Positions 37,261 through 50,100 of a DNA stretch of 64,000 bases are shown piece by piece (position 1 is the first letter of the stretch; each line of letters opens with the position of its first letter). Source of the DNA: Leptidea sinapis (taxonomy: Eukaryota > Arthropoda > Insecta > Lepidoptera > Pieridae); contig NC_066269.1 in assembly GCF_905404315.1 (NCBI RefSeq), forward strand, positions 1,116,001-1,180,000, given 5' to 3'. Below the pieces are notes generated by a model. The model was given only the letters and a program-made list of their open reading frames with translations. It was not told the origin of the DNA and searched no databases. A program made the translations under genes and the position numbers.

Positions 37261-38836
37261 AGACAAAGTATCCATCATAGAATGATTTGATTACCTATAA
37301 ATCATTTAACTTTGTAACCATATCATTTGCCATTGCTGTAGGTAACTATTTTTCTGACAAACAAAATTGATTATTAAATAAGTAAAAGTTAAATCCATGC
37401 AGGTGCCGATGTCCTACCTAATACTTAGATATCACCATGAATTTTAATAATCTCGTGTGTTGGAAAAATTTATTCAATGGACGTGAGACGTGACGTTGAC
37501 ACCTAATATATATAGCATAATGATAATGTCATGCTATATAAATATTAAATTTCTGGTGTTGTACGTTATTATTTGCACAATAACGAACTGCTTCTTTCTG
37601 AACTGTGCCATACGGATACAGTAGAATGGCATTCCACCTCATTGAACGTATTGAAACATTGAAAATGAGGAAAAAATAAATGAATTGAATGCTGGTAAAT
37701 GTCCCGGCCTTTTACCATTTTAATTATATAATGATGTTTTGAATATTCATATAAAGCCGAACTGGATTTACAGTATAACTATAAAAAATAAAAGGTGACC
37801 CAAATCCGATAAAATCTCAATTATGCTTCGGAGAGTTGTAAAAATTAATGTGATTTTATTTTGTTTGTTTAACTTTTACTTTTGTTAATACCTTGAACTT
37901 TGGCCTTATATTTAGCTGCATTTGATACCAATTTATTCTGTTTTTTTTTGTCATATTAAAATATTCTGGTACTTACTCATTACTCATATTTTGGTTCTTA
38001 ATTTTTTTATACTGGCTATCTTCGGACAGTTATCAGTTTACATCTCAACCAACAAACGTATTTCAATAATTATAGTTTCCTTTCTCATAGTCTTCATTCT
38101 TCTTGCAACAGCACCGGCAAGCTTAACTGGGCAGCGGTGATCACTTTAAAAATCATCTTATTGAAAATGATTTTCATTATCACCAATCGAAAAATCGGTT
38201 CTATATTTCGCTGTTTTTGTATTTGCATTATTCCATCCAAGTTGGAGCACCTTCTTTCGCTTTATGCCATATCATTTCTTAGCCAATTTCTTCCACTTCA
38301 TCTTTTTATATCGCGCCATGTATATCATCTTGGGCTTATCTTCTCTTCTTGGGACGTAATGAGTACTTACGGAATTCTATGTATCTGATAGCTGCAACTT
38401 GGGTTTTAATTTTTGCCCTGCCATACCATGCCACAATGTGCAGAGGCAACGAAAGTTTGGAAAAACTAATTGGTTGTGAATACCGAAGGCGAAAGAATGC
38501 GTGATCGTTCCCGAACAAGATGGACCAACCAAATTAAAGACTCGTCATTCAAATTCTTAAACTGGACTAGACAGAAACTGGAGGCAGATAAGGAGGTTGC
38601 TGACCACGATCCTCAGACATGAGGAACCAACCAGAGAGAAGTTAGCCTGGAAGGCCTCGAAGTTTATTTCGTACGGGTACATCAAAATTTATATTTTTAC
38701 ACTTTTCGCTCAGGGTATTATTCACTGCCACCATAACTGTTTCTGCCGCAATGCAGAACTTAAATTGTTCCAATTTTAAATGATGCCAGTGTAATTACAA
38801 GCACATGAAATATTCCACCTTAAGTTTTTGTGTTTT
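37261..38836. other. Intergenic DNA, no gene seen
   Basis: Short frames at 37922-38388 are rich in Ile/Phe/Leu because of base composition and show no family motif. They are not called as genes. Confidence 0.5.
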
Positions 38837-39090
38837 TTTAATGAAAAATTGACGAGGTGATCAATTCATTCATTTGATGGTAAAAGTGACCAGGATTCTT
38901 GATTTAATCTCAAATTTTGAGAGATAAGACATTGAGTATCATTGGCCTAGTAATTTCACTAGCTTCAAATGGACAAGCAATAATGTTTGCACATGATTGC
39001 TTCACGACAGATAATATCTTCATCTTGTGCAGAGAAACTTCCCTCTCTTGTCATCGGCACAGAGTGATGTGGACTGTATCTCATAACGCT
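38837..39090 (-). repeat. SINE-1 copy, degenerate
   Basis: Retains TAATGAAAAATTGACGAGG, CAGGATTCTTG, GAGATAAGACATTGAGT and TAGTAATTTCACTAGCT in SINE-1 order on the minus strand. Confidence 0.65.
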
Positions 39091-39948
39091 ACACCTTAGG
39101 TTGTTTTGTGATTTGTTACGACTCAGATCGTATCTTTAAGGCCCCGTACTCCAATGGTATTTAAAACATAAAAACTGAAATGGTGAATTCAAAATGAACG
39201 CCCTTCAAATAAAAAAATGACGACCGGGTTCTTTCTCATTAATGCTTTTAACCTTTTCCGCAGTGTTGGTGAATGGAGAATGTATAACTTTTAAGTGTAA
39301 TTATAATAAAGTTATATTGATTTGAATACGTGCCTCATTCAGTTCAGTTTCCTTGCGGGTTCAATGATGTTTGGCTTATAAAAAGACACAGTAAACAAGC
39401 AATTACGTACAGGCTGCTGTTTTATAATTGGTGGTTGTGTAACAACGTACAGACGCACTCACCGGCGTTGCATTTCGTTGCGTTTGCCAAGGTGTACTAC
39501 ATTTACTTCGCCACATTATAGTCGCATTAGCTGGCGGGGCATGTGCAATGTTGCCAGGTAACTAACTACTCGAGCAAAAATGGGCTTGACCTATTTTTAA
39601 TCAGCCTGGCTTAGGTTGCGTTGCCCGCTATACTGGCGTTCGGACGTGTAGGTATTAATATTTATACAAGCTTCCAACGCCAATTTTACCCCGTTTGGGG
39701 TGGGGGATTTTCATAGCATCCTTTTTTCCTGCACTTGCCCTCGATAATGAACCTACATTTCAAATTTAATGTTGAAATAACTATAGTTACAACTTTTCTA
39801 TACAAACCTTACCCTCCTATTTTACCACCCTTAAAAGGGGATTCCCCAAAATGACTTACACAGATTTTTATTATTTAAAGCTTATAGCCTAAATGTCGAT
39901 TTTCACGTCTATAACTTCAAAAACACAGGACTTACATACAACCTTCGA

Positions 39949-39968
39949 CCCCCCCCCCCCCCCCCCCC
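39949..39968 (+). repeat. Homopolymer C20
   Basis: Twenty consecutive C in AT-rich DNA. Confidence 0.92.
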
Positions 39969-39969
39969 T

Positions 39970-41033
39970 TAACCCCCTTAGTTCTTAGAGTTTCTCAAAT
40001 CCGTTTCTTAGCTGACACGTCTACGTCCTAGAAAGAACCTACTTTCCAAATTCCAAGTTTGAAGTTATAGGCTTTGTAGTTTCTGAGATTTCGTGATGAG
40101 TCAATTAGCGCTGGAAATCTCTTATATAGATATAGATTTAAACTGCCATGGATGTTGTGTGTACTACGATAAGCTAAACTCTTGCTTAACTCTTGCAACA
40201 TTACAATCACGGGAGCGTTGCCTGCTTTGCGCTAAGCGTTAGTTTCCGCTTTAAATGGCCCGCTAAATACGCGTTCTGGCGTTTTTTCATCTTCATATTA
40301 ACATCTTAAACCTTCCATGCATGTTTCTAGTATTATTCGCTAAACTCTTCTTTAACTCTTGCAACACCAATATCATCACAGGACCGTTGCCGGCCTTTTT
40401 GGAGGGTGTACGCGCTTTATGGTACCGAGCATACATCCGCACAAATACTGTGGTGGAGTGCCTTATCCAGACGGTGAAGATGGTATTTTAGTAACTGACA
40501 TGCGGTGGCACAGTGAGAGGTGATCGGCGGCAAGAATTACGATCAAAGATCAAACTTTTTAGGAAAATTTAAATAACAAAAACATATTATAATGATATCA
40601 CGTCCGCGTCGTGGTTAATAATTATTGGATAAAATATTGTAAACAAGCTATTATGTATGTTAATCAGCCGATTTACAACTTCGGCAAGGTTTTTATCAGA
40701 CGAATGTCACGCTCGGTGGCAGAAAAATATTGTTGAATAACTGTGAAAAGATGCTCGCGTGTGTTGGCAGTATCTGTTGATTTACAACGAAACACTAGTG
40801 TCGAATAAGGGAGATGTTAACACAGTATAAGTAATAGAACAGAAACGTAACTCAGCGGTCTCTTTAAAATTTATAACGTCGCGGCGGAACGCTAGGGTTG
40901 GTACATACAAAATATAATATAGTTTTGTCTTCCCAAGATTGCTTAGCGGCCTTGTAATCGTGTATGTGGGCGTGTGTTGATTCGGGCGCAATGTATTCCA
41001 ATGCTACCAGAACAGCTTAACATATTATATAAA
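39970..41033. other. Repeat-derived intergenic DNA
   Basis: Two related segments, about 40160-40235 and 40335-40405, share 'ctaaactcttg' and 'taactcttgcaaca' and a GTTGCC(G/T)GC block. They are probably tails of old retrotransposons. No gene was seen. Confidence 0.4.
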
Positions 41034-41322
41034 TCCAGTGTCCTTATGTTTGTTACCAGTGACCTCCTAAACTAATAAACCGATTTTAATGGGGTGCAGT
41101 TTAGTCCAACTTGAGAGATAGGATAGTTTTTATTTCGATTTGGGACCCATAATTATTTTTACTTCCAATAATTGTTTTGTATGGACATATTTTCTATGAG
41201 AGAATTTATTGACGCACGGTTTGACACTTCTGCTGTAAAACAATTTCATTACAACAACAGGGGGCATATTTTATGAAATAATTCTTGATGTTATGAAATA
41301 TTATTGACAAATTCATAAAAAA
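41034..41322 (+). mobile_element. Helitron copy, 3'-truncated; left palindrome arm
   Basis: Begins at the TC of A|TCCAGTGTCC and follows the element at 16529, but ends before the 3' hairpin. Its last 151 bases (41172-41322) are the left arm of a near-perfect palindrome with 41388-41538. Confidence 0.75.
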
Positions 41323-41338
41323 AAATATTTTATTTATT

Positions 41339-41768
41339 ACTAGTTGACCCGACAGACGTTGTTCTGTATATAATATATAAAATACTGTTTTTTATGAATT
41401 TGTCAATAATATTTCATAACATCAAGAATTATTTCATAAAATATGCCCCCTGTTGTTGTAATGAAATTGTTTTACAGCAGAAGTGTCAAACCGTGCGTCA
41501 ATAAATTCTCTCATAGAAAATGTGTCCATACAAAACAAATATCGGACGACGGGGGATACATCAAAGGAAACACAAAATTGTTGTTTTTATTTAATTCCGA
41601 ACACTTTCATATTTATTCACCTTTTAAACCTTCCCTGGACTTCCACAAATAATTCAAGACCAAAATTAGCCAAATCGGTCCAGCCAGACTAACGAACAGC
41701 AATTCATTTTTATATATATAGTATTACAGTTATAGTTGTATACAACAACGTCTGTCGGGTCAGCTAGT
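41339..41768. mobile_element. Composite Helitron segment with facing CTAG ends
   Basis: Opens A|CTAGTTGACCCGACAGACG (the complement of a Helitron 3' end) and closes GTCTGTCGGGTCAGCTAG|T (a plus-strand 3' end). The first ~200 bases are the inverted copy of 41172-41322; the rest (41539-41768) is a different Helitron interior. Confidence 0.7.
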
Positions 41769-41924
41769 ATTAAAATATATACCTAAAAAGCAATACAAAA
41801 TTTCTTATCAATTCGCCGTTCAAAATATAAAAGTTACAAACTTTCTCGGTTGTTTTCGTGATTTTCTCCAACTGTTACCAATATTCATGAATGATGTGGG
41901 CTTCGAAGCCGCGCGTTCAGGACC

Positions 41925-41985
41925 ATTGGCTTAGTTGGTAAGAGCACTCGGACGGAACCCGAGAGGTTTTGAATTTGTATATATT
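41925..41985 (+). repeat. tRNA-like SINE head
   Basis: 'ttggcttagttggtaagagc' resembles an A-box region and is followed by 'cggaacccgagaggttttgaat', a weak B-box. Similar to 7045-7140. It does not fold into a complete tRNA. Confidence 0.45.
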
Positions 41986-41999
41986 TATAGTACACAAAC

Positions 42000-43849
42000 G
42001 TCTTCAAACAATTCATTTTATTTTCGTATATTCGTCGTAAGTATGGCTATGCTAACCTAGTAATCTATAGAATTATATAACTCATTCTACGAATATAAAT
42101 AAGGAAGTAGTACCAATCAATTTATAAGTACTTAATGCTATGAGTTATGGATATAGCCGCTAGTTTAGAAATTGATCTATGTTATTCCTTTTGGAAAGCT
42201 TTGGCCAGATTGGGAGCAGTGAAATCTAGCTGTTTGACAACTTTAGCCAATTTATACAACCGTATTGTCATTTGGTTAAGGCGTAGTATTGATCATATAA
42301 GTGGGGAATAAATTGAATAATAAAATATTGCAATACATTAAAAATATACTGAATTCAAACACGTATATAGTAGGTGCCTACTATTAAACCACGTACTTAA
42401 CTAAAAAGTAAATTTTCTATATCTTGAAGCTAATGCTAAGTCAAACATAAAAAGTACCACATTCAAATCTTGTACACCTAATGTAATCTCATCACGCATT
42501 GATTATAAAAATATTGTAGAGAAAAAGAACGAATGGTTAAATACTTTGTTTTATGTATCTTATAGTTTACACTTTGTTTAAATAATTATATTTATACTGT
42601 GTTTTATATGATTTTTTCCAATATAGTAGTATATAATATAAAAAGGTACGGTGACAGGTGGATAATCTACTACTGTTAGCCCTAATATGGACCGTTCTAC
42701 TCGATATATGAATAAACCAAAATAATCTATTATTTAGTCTAGATGTTCCTAGCTTCAATCTAGTGTTGTGACGTTGTCAGTATCGATACCTATACGAATG
42801 CCTCGGTTAACCTTAAGCGGAGTGAAACAATAAAAGTATCTTTTGTAACATTTTCTACATTTTCGGTCACTGTGTTTTATTCATTCTCTATAAATTTAAA
42901 CAGCTGCTGTCTGGAACCTATTTGTAAACTTTAGATGTAAATTAATAATATTTATATGTTTTTCAGAAGTTGATATTATTAAATTGACGTTATAATGTTT
43001 CAGCAGTAAAATATTGAACTAAATAAAGTCTAAAATTGAATATTTTCTGTTCGTTCGTTTAACTACATACATATTTAACACGTGTTCATGATTCTTTGTT
43101 ATTATTATTCACCTTGCAATTGAAGTATTAGGTTTCCGCTGTTTCTTATCATGGCGCAATAAAAAAAAGCGATAAAGAGACAGGTTGAATGAAGTAACGT
43201 TCTTTGTCTGATAATTAGCGGAGAAATAGTAAATGTAGGAGTGTTAACCTCTCATCTATTTTAGTTGCGTTCGGAGCGTGGGTGATAGAGTGCGACGTAC
43301 TCTACGATGGATGACCTCTCTCTAATCATCGGTGTCAAGGACTTTGGAATTCCTTTAAGTTAACTGACATTTTAAGTCATTGTAGTTTCGTACAAGTCAC
43401 GACTAATTAGCCCATATTATAATAAAATGAAATCCTAGAATAATCGTTTCTGTGCTTGTGTCATATGGAATGAAATATTTCTCTAGTAGATGTAGCTAAA
43501 TAAAATTGTTTTATTTCGTCTATAATTTTTTTTCTGGATTGCAGTCGAAAATTTACTAAATCTTGTATTACAAATCTGTCATTGAGTAACTGCTACAGTT
43601 CCCAATTACATATTATTATTTCTTATAAAAATACACATTATTAATCTGACAGCAGCCTAAAAACCAGATGCCTTTGTAGTTTACTGTACCTAACTGTATC
43701 GAAACCTGAAAAATTTAATTAGTTGTTTATGCTCAGTTCTTACATTTCATTATTAAATTTTAACTATTAGTAATTATTTTAATGCATAAAAATTTTGGAC
43801 TTACCTTATTATTCCAAAAGGTATCTTTATACATAATAAGAGAACACGG
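42000..43849. other. AT-rich DNA, no gene seen
   Basis: No motif-bearing frame or recognised element. Confidence 0.5.
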
Positions 43850-44060
43850 AGAACGGACTTTGCTCAGACTTAACTTACGTAAAACTACGCTGAGGGTAAG
43901 CTCAGTATAATCTTAGATTGAGCTTAATCTGAGACAGCCCAATGCAAAAGTTAGGTTCGCATTTTATCACACTAAGCTAAGTTTAACATAGTAAAGTCAG
44001 AGCAAAAAGTCTAAGTGAGCTCTATAGGTATCAGCCTTAGACTTGGGCTGTGCGTCGGTT
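43850..44060. repeat. Repeat R5, shared with 63405-63890
   Basis: Contains recurring GCTCAGACTTAA / TTAGACTTGGGC type blocks and 'gagcttaatctgag', also seen in scattered form at 63415-63450 and 63820-63870. Probably a small DNA-transposon relic. Confidence 0.4.
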
Positions 44061-44137
44061 GTATGTATAACTAATTTATATGTCATAATGATCAATGAAA
44101 AATAAAATGTTTTTCTGCAAAGGCAGCTAGCTGGCAG

Positions 44138-44442
44138 CTTGCAGTGAGAGGCTCCTTTGCACATAATGCCGGCTAGATTATGGGAACCACAACGGCGTCT
44201 ATCTGACGTGAATCAGTAATGTGTAAACATTACTGTGTTTCAGTAGCCGTAGCTAGTGAAATTACTGGGCAAATGAGTCTTAACATCTTATGTCTCAAGG
44301 TTATGAGCGCGGTTGTAGTGCCGCTCAGAATTTTTGGGTATTTCAAGAATCCTGCGCGCACTGTATTGTAATGGACAGGGCGCATCAATTATCATCAGCT
44401 GAACGTCCTACTCGTCTCGTCCCTTATTGTCATGAAAAAACA
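44138..44442 (+). repeat. SINE-1 copy, nearly full length
   Basis: Runs from GTGAGAGGCTCCTTTGCACA through GCCGGCTAGATTATGGG, the CAGTAATG/CATTACTG hairpin, the CGTAGCTAGTGAAATTACTG block and the GTGCCGCTCAG hairpin to GTCCCTTATTGTCATGAAAA. It is the best reference copy outside the Hr39 gene. Confidence 0.88.
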
Positions 44443-44444
44443 GT

Positions 44445-46820
44445 ATTTAAAAAAAACCTGCCGCTGCGGTTCGGAATATTACTGTAACAATTTATTCTAT
44501 GATGTATTTACGTCACGGAGATAGCAGAATGACCTTACGATAATAATCGGTCGACGCCTTGCCTCGACCATTAACAATTCGGCATAAACTGCCTACATTA
44601 TTTAATTCATTGCTAAAAATTGCTTGCATGTACTGGATATGATTTCTTGTACGTAAAATTTTCTTTACCATTTTATTTTCTTTACCATTTTATTTTCAAT
44701 CCATGCTGTAATTTAAAGTAATTATAAAAAATTTTTCTTGTTGTAGAATGCGTATGGGTTGTCATATCGCTCTGCACGTATTGTTAATGTTTCCTGATAA
44801 TCTCATACTTTTCGTTGAATAGATAAAAATTCAAAATTTTGCAATATCTGTAATCATATAAAATATCTTGTTGGCATCGTTTACTAGAAATCTCTTTTAA
44901 GTTTTTATCGTTAGAATATTGTGGCTATAAATTCGAAATGTTTTATCGTACGCCGGACAAAGACTCGAGCGTATCTCGAATGGCACGGCCTTGCCTAGGC
45001 CGCGATCACTGACGCCATATTTGCCCTCACTATTTTTATGAATGTACTAAAACACAGCGTTGGTGTTTTTATTAAAGCTACACTTTTTCATTGTTTTAAA
45101 GTTAGTTTATAAGATTATTTCTCAAATGATATTTTGTACAATATATTCAAGGCCAGAATACAGTAGGAGTAGTACGAAACTATATTTTAAAAAGTGTTTT
45201 TTTATATTGGAGTTTTGCTAAAACAATAACTGAGGGCATTCAATAATTAACCAAAGTGGCTTTCAATTATTTTAGAGTTACGTACCTATATCTATTAGTA
45301 TATGAAAATTACAAACATTTCACCTACTTTGAAATATGTAGGTACCTTGTATCTCGGTAACTTTTTCCTAACAAACTTTTATGTTAATTAGCCTGAATAA
45401 TCTGTGTTACTACAAAGAATATGTAATAGTACAAGTGTTACAATTATCAAACTCACTACCACAGTTGTTTTAATCACTAAAACTGTATTTAGTACTTTAA
45501 CAGAGATCGAACATTAAGTTGCTTACGTTGATTTTGTTCAAAAATAAAAAAACTGTGTGTAATCTTATTTGTGATTAAGATATAATCTTAATCAAACCTA
45601 ACATATACAATTACAAGCGCTATTAAGATTTCCTAACATCGTTCAGCCACATAAAGCCGAGCGATGCATTGTGTAATTGGCAATTACTGGAGTTACCGTG
45701 GCAACGGTTGTCTGACCGATAGCGATTGCTGACAAAATGTCACAGAGCTGAGTCTAGTCATTGAAGTTTAATTGGTTTACCAGACGCTCTCGTTTCTTTC
45801 AATACGATGTATTTTAAAAAACGTCTGAAATTAATGGATATTTAGTCAATTATGAACAATAGATTTGGATCATAAGCTGTCCTTCTTCCAGTTTTAGTAA
45901 TATAACTTATAAGTAATACGCACGTAGTTATGGTAGATATCTTCCATACAAAGAAACATTGATAGTTTTTTATTGAGAGAGGCGGGCGTCGTAGTAGTAG
46001 ACGCGAAAGGCGAAATGATCGCGACCGAGCCTGAGTGACCGGGGCCGCTACAACCGGCTCCGTGAAGGCCGCCGAACTTCCCCCACCCACTATCTAGAGA
46101 TTGCAGACTGTTATCGATATTAGCTACTTACTATCTTATCAGAAAATTCAAAGGGTTAAGCAACCTTATCATTTACTTTAGAAAAACACACCACCGAAAA
46201 CTTTTGAATAATAACTTATTTAATAAGGCCTAAAAGTTAATAAAGAAATAAACGGTCGTCCGCTGATAGAAATACAGCACTTATCACACAAATGATTAAG
46301 ATAAACTATTAATTTGGGAATTAGTGTTTAAATTGTTTAAATCAGCTGATCGAGTTGTCCAAAAAGTATTTATAATAAGTTTTTAATAAAATAAAAGAGC
46401 TGCTTAGTTTAAAAGACATTCACGCATAAAAGTAATTGAAGTACTATCGCTACAGAACATCGCCCCTATGTTGTAAACACAATGCCAATGACACAGAGGT
46501 CGCGTCAGTTTATCGATATGTTTGCGCTATCGCACAGCACTGGGTACGTCGACAAGGCCGCGGCGCGACGGCCCTACGCGTATCGTCGTGTGTGTACACA
46601 AACACCGTTGTTGAACGACATCTTATTCCAATTTTGAATCGTTCGCTTGCGTAAACTTTTCCACGCGGTCATGATTACAAATATATTTTAATTAAATTTT
46701 TAAAATGGTGGTTGTGTTCTGGTAATTTAAAATATTTAACAGTTTCATTTCATATAAATGTTTTTATTACATAAGCATTTTAATTTAGTATATTTACTCA
46801 ATAAAAATATTTTATTGTTT
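44445..46820. other. Upstream flank or first intron of Hr39
   Basis: No coding exon was found. Two CpG-rich islets at about 45975-46085 and 46535-46620 stand out from AT-rich DNA and could be a promoter or noncoding first exon of Hr39. The frames across them have no family motifs. Confidence 0.35.
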
Positions 46821-46823
46821 CAG

Positions 46824-47082
46824 ATTGGACAAGATGTTTGTTTCGACATTTTTCCGGTCGCGTCACATATCGAACCTGCCCAGACCAAGAAAGCGATGTG
46901 AACACGATGTGACATGTGAACTACTCCGACCAGCCACAAGACTGAACCTGGATGCCTTAAAATCAGCTGACCCAAGATGATGACTGGATTATCTTTTTTA
47001 ATTTGAAAGTCCAGCCAGAATTTTTTGATGTTTTTGAGACTGCGTTTGGTGCTCGTTAGTGTAGTGAAGTGAACTATCGATA
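46824..47082 (+). other. Hr39: Hr39 5' untranslated part of first coding exon
   Basis: An acceptor (TTTTATTGTTTCAG, ending 46823) opens the exon, so at least one upstream noncoding exon must exist. The leader holds three upstream ATG frames, the largest 48 codons, and an in-frame TGA at 47065-47067. Confidence 0.6.
46834..46980 (+). CDS. Upstream ORF in Hr39 leader, 48 codons
   Basis: ATG at 46834 to TGA at 46980. The peptide is basic (MFVSTFFRSRHISN, then RPRKRC) with no family resemblance. It ends before the Hr39 start, so any effect would be on translation of the main frame. Two shorter upstream frames follow, starting in GATGATGACTGG and in GATGTTTTTGAG. Confidence 0.35.
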   Translation: MFVSTFFRSRHISNLPRPRKRCEHDVTCELLRPATRLNLDALKSADPR

Positions 47083-47179
47083 ATGAATGCGATAACTAGT
47101 GAGGGGGAAGCTGTGAAAGTGGAGGGCGGACATATTTCTGTCACTACTATCAGCATGTCGGGGCCGAATCCCGGTACTG
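47083..47179 (+). CDS. Hr39: Hr39 coding exon 1
   Basis: Residues 1-32 plus one base; A at -3 of the ATG; an in-frame stop 18 bases upstream fixes the start. It holds VKVE at 11-14. Donor ACTG|GTAAGT. Confidence 0.8.
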
Positions 47180-50100
47180 GTAAGTTTTTTTTTCAATATG
47201 CATTTCGACGGGGAGATTTAAAACCTAGTTTACATTCATTTTTGAAACTGTTTAGAAATTAATTAAATAAGAAATAAATAAATACGTTGTGATAGTGATA
47301 ATATATCCTATTATACAAACTATTCTTATTTTGTTATTTATATTATGTAGCTCATAAATATTGTTCATTCGTTAAAACTTGATAATAAGTCACGCTGGAG
47401 TTCCCCAAGGTTGTGTGCTATGTCCTAAACTGTTTCTTCTGCATATCAATGACATGTTGACTCCTCCAACAGGCATTGCTATGCGGATGACAGTACGGGA
47501 CATGCCTTAAACTCGGGCCGTGTAGGTCTTTGTCGGGAAATCGTCGACCAGCGTCGGAAGAAAGTTATGTCGATCGTATTATCGAGTCCTCTCTCGAGAA
47601 GATCTCGGATTGTACTAAATGAACGGTGTCCAATTTAACTCCTAGAAGACGCGTTAGGGCGTTTACCACAAAAAACCCATTTGAAACACCACCGCTCTTC
47701 GAGAACACTTCTCTTAATGCCTCGCCTAGTATCGGAATACTGCAGTCTCGAAATCTCCAGTGATTGCAAATTCCGCGGTCTTCTGCAAGGCATAGAGAAA
47801 TTGGATTTAGAAGAAGCTGTGCGTCATAAATAGAGCATGGCAATGCATCAAGCCGGCCCACACATTCAAGCGCTTTACAAAGCGCAGGTCCGGCCACACA
47901 TGGATTATTGCTGTCATCTCTGGTCTGGCGCATCCCAGTATTGCCATCGTCTCTGACATTTGACCTCTTTCAACGCAGTCGAGGATCCAGTGCTCTGTGA
48001 ACGGCTAGATCACTTGGCGTTGTCTTCTACCACATTTATCACGGGGTTCCGAAGAGCTGTTTGATCTCCTCCACAGTGTGGTTTTCAAGGAACTTTCCTC
48101 CACATACAACCATGCTGTGGAATGAGCTTCCTTATGTGTTTCCAGGACGATAGGACAATGCAACAGTGGGAGGCTCCTTGCACAAGATGCCGGCTAGATT
48201 ATGGGTACCACAACGGCGCCTATTTCTGTCGTGAAGCAGTAATGTGTAAGCATTGTTGTGTTTCAGTCTGAAGGGCGCCGTAGCTAGTGACATTACTGGG
48301 CAAATGAGACTTAACAACTTATGCCTAAAGGTGACGAGCGCAATTGTACGCTCAGATATTTTGTGCTTTTCAAGAATTCTGAGCGGCACTGCATTGTAAT
48401 GGGCAGGACGTATCAATTACCACCTGAACGTCCTGCTCGTCTCGTCCCGTATTTTCATAAAAAAAATGGCTACCTTCAAAAAGCGCGTACTTTCTAAATA
48501 GCCGACAAAGCTCCTGTGATTCCTCTGATGTTACGAAAGAATGTGGGCGGCAGAGAATACTTAACATCGGATGACTCGTACCCTCATTTGTCATCCTCAC
48601 CATAAAAAACAATCTGTAAATTTTCTATTATCCTGTCTTCTTCCAGGTCAGTTCTCTTACAGCTCGAGTGGGGTTCGTATCAGCGTATCGTCTGATCCTC
48701 ACGACGATGACTCCACCGACGCCGAAATATCCAAGATCGAGTTTGGCAATCAGTACGAATATGAGGTTAGTGTTTTATGCTGAAGACCATATAAGGGTGA
48801 AATAACTATTTTACCCGACCTAAGGTCAGGTCAGAAATATTGTTTAAAAAAAAAATACTATAATATTTCTTTTTCTCATTTTCTAAAGATATCAGAAATA
48901 TCATCTAGTTAAATAACCTAGAAGGGCAGCGAAGGCAAGATAAATTTATATTTTTGATAGTATTTTGAGAAAACTACGACTGAAACCGTCAAAAAGTGTT
49001 ATCTGAGCTACATGCATTCAATGTTACACAAATGGTAAATGAAACACCAAACCATTATTCGTTTTTGTTTATTACTCTTGCATGCAAGATCAAATATTTT
49101 GACATAATCAGTCTTTGATTAGTCTTAACTTAAAGTAGGTACAAAACTAATAGACATTGGTCTCTTGCGTTACCTTTAGACAATAAATATACAAATATTT
49201 TTTAATAAAACTTAATACGTACATAAATATTGCTCTTGTAAATGAATTAAGTATTTATAAAAGCACACTCTCAGCACACCACTAACGCCAGAAGACTAAA
49301 GCCCAGTTGTTAGTGACCCTACTAAGCTAGAGGTTCCGGGTTCGAAACCCGGTAGATGTAAACATTTATATGATGATATTATGATTGTATATGTAATTAT
49401 GTATATCGTATTGAATATATCGTTGTCTTGCATCCATAGTCTTGCCCGGTTTAGGAAAGATAATTTGTGTACAAGTGTGACAATATGATTACAGTTTTTT
49501 TATATAATTCTTACTGTTACTTATACTACTAAACAATGTATTAACCAATTTACTGGTAAAGTAATCTGGGTATTGTGTTGTTTGAGCAAACTAGTGATTC
49601 GGCTGGTGTCTTATTTTTGGTGGCAGTTTTCGTATTTAAAAAAAAAAACAAAAACTGCGCGCACTGAGAATTGCGATTCATACATACAAGAAACTCAACG
49701 GCCATTCTTTACAATGAATGTAGTATTTTACATTAGGTGTAATATACAAAGAAATTAGTTTGTAAGCATCATCTGAATCTGCATCCAATATATGAGTTGT
49801 GTTCAAAGTTGAAAGCGTTTTAAGTATCAAATATTTTGTACAAAGTAATAAAGAATAAATTGTTTAAATATAAATTATCGTATATTGGATGCATCAACCT
49901 TTTGTGTCAGGATGCTTCGTGAACACGATGGTCGTGATTATTGTCATAATTAGTAATTGCATCCAACAAATACAATTATTCTGTTCTATAAATTATTTGA
50001 AATACTCGACTATTTAACGCACAATAAAAAATATCATGAAGAAAGACACTGAAAATATTGTTTTTTTTTTTTTTGGAAAAAATAGGATAGAGGAAAAAAG

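Noticed and set aside
49285..49360. Possible tRNA gene
   Set aside because: A perfect B-box is present, but the 5' half does not give an acceptor stem or D-arm, and a SINE-like body follows. Treated as a tRNA-derived SINE.
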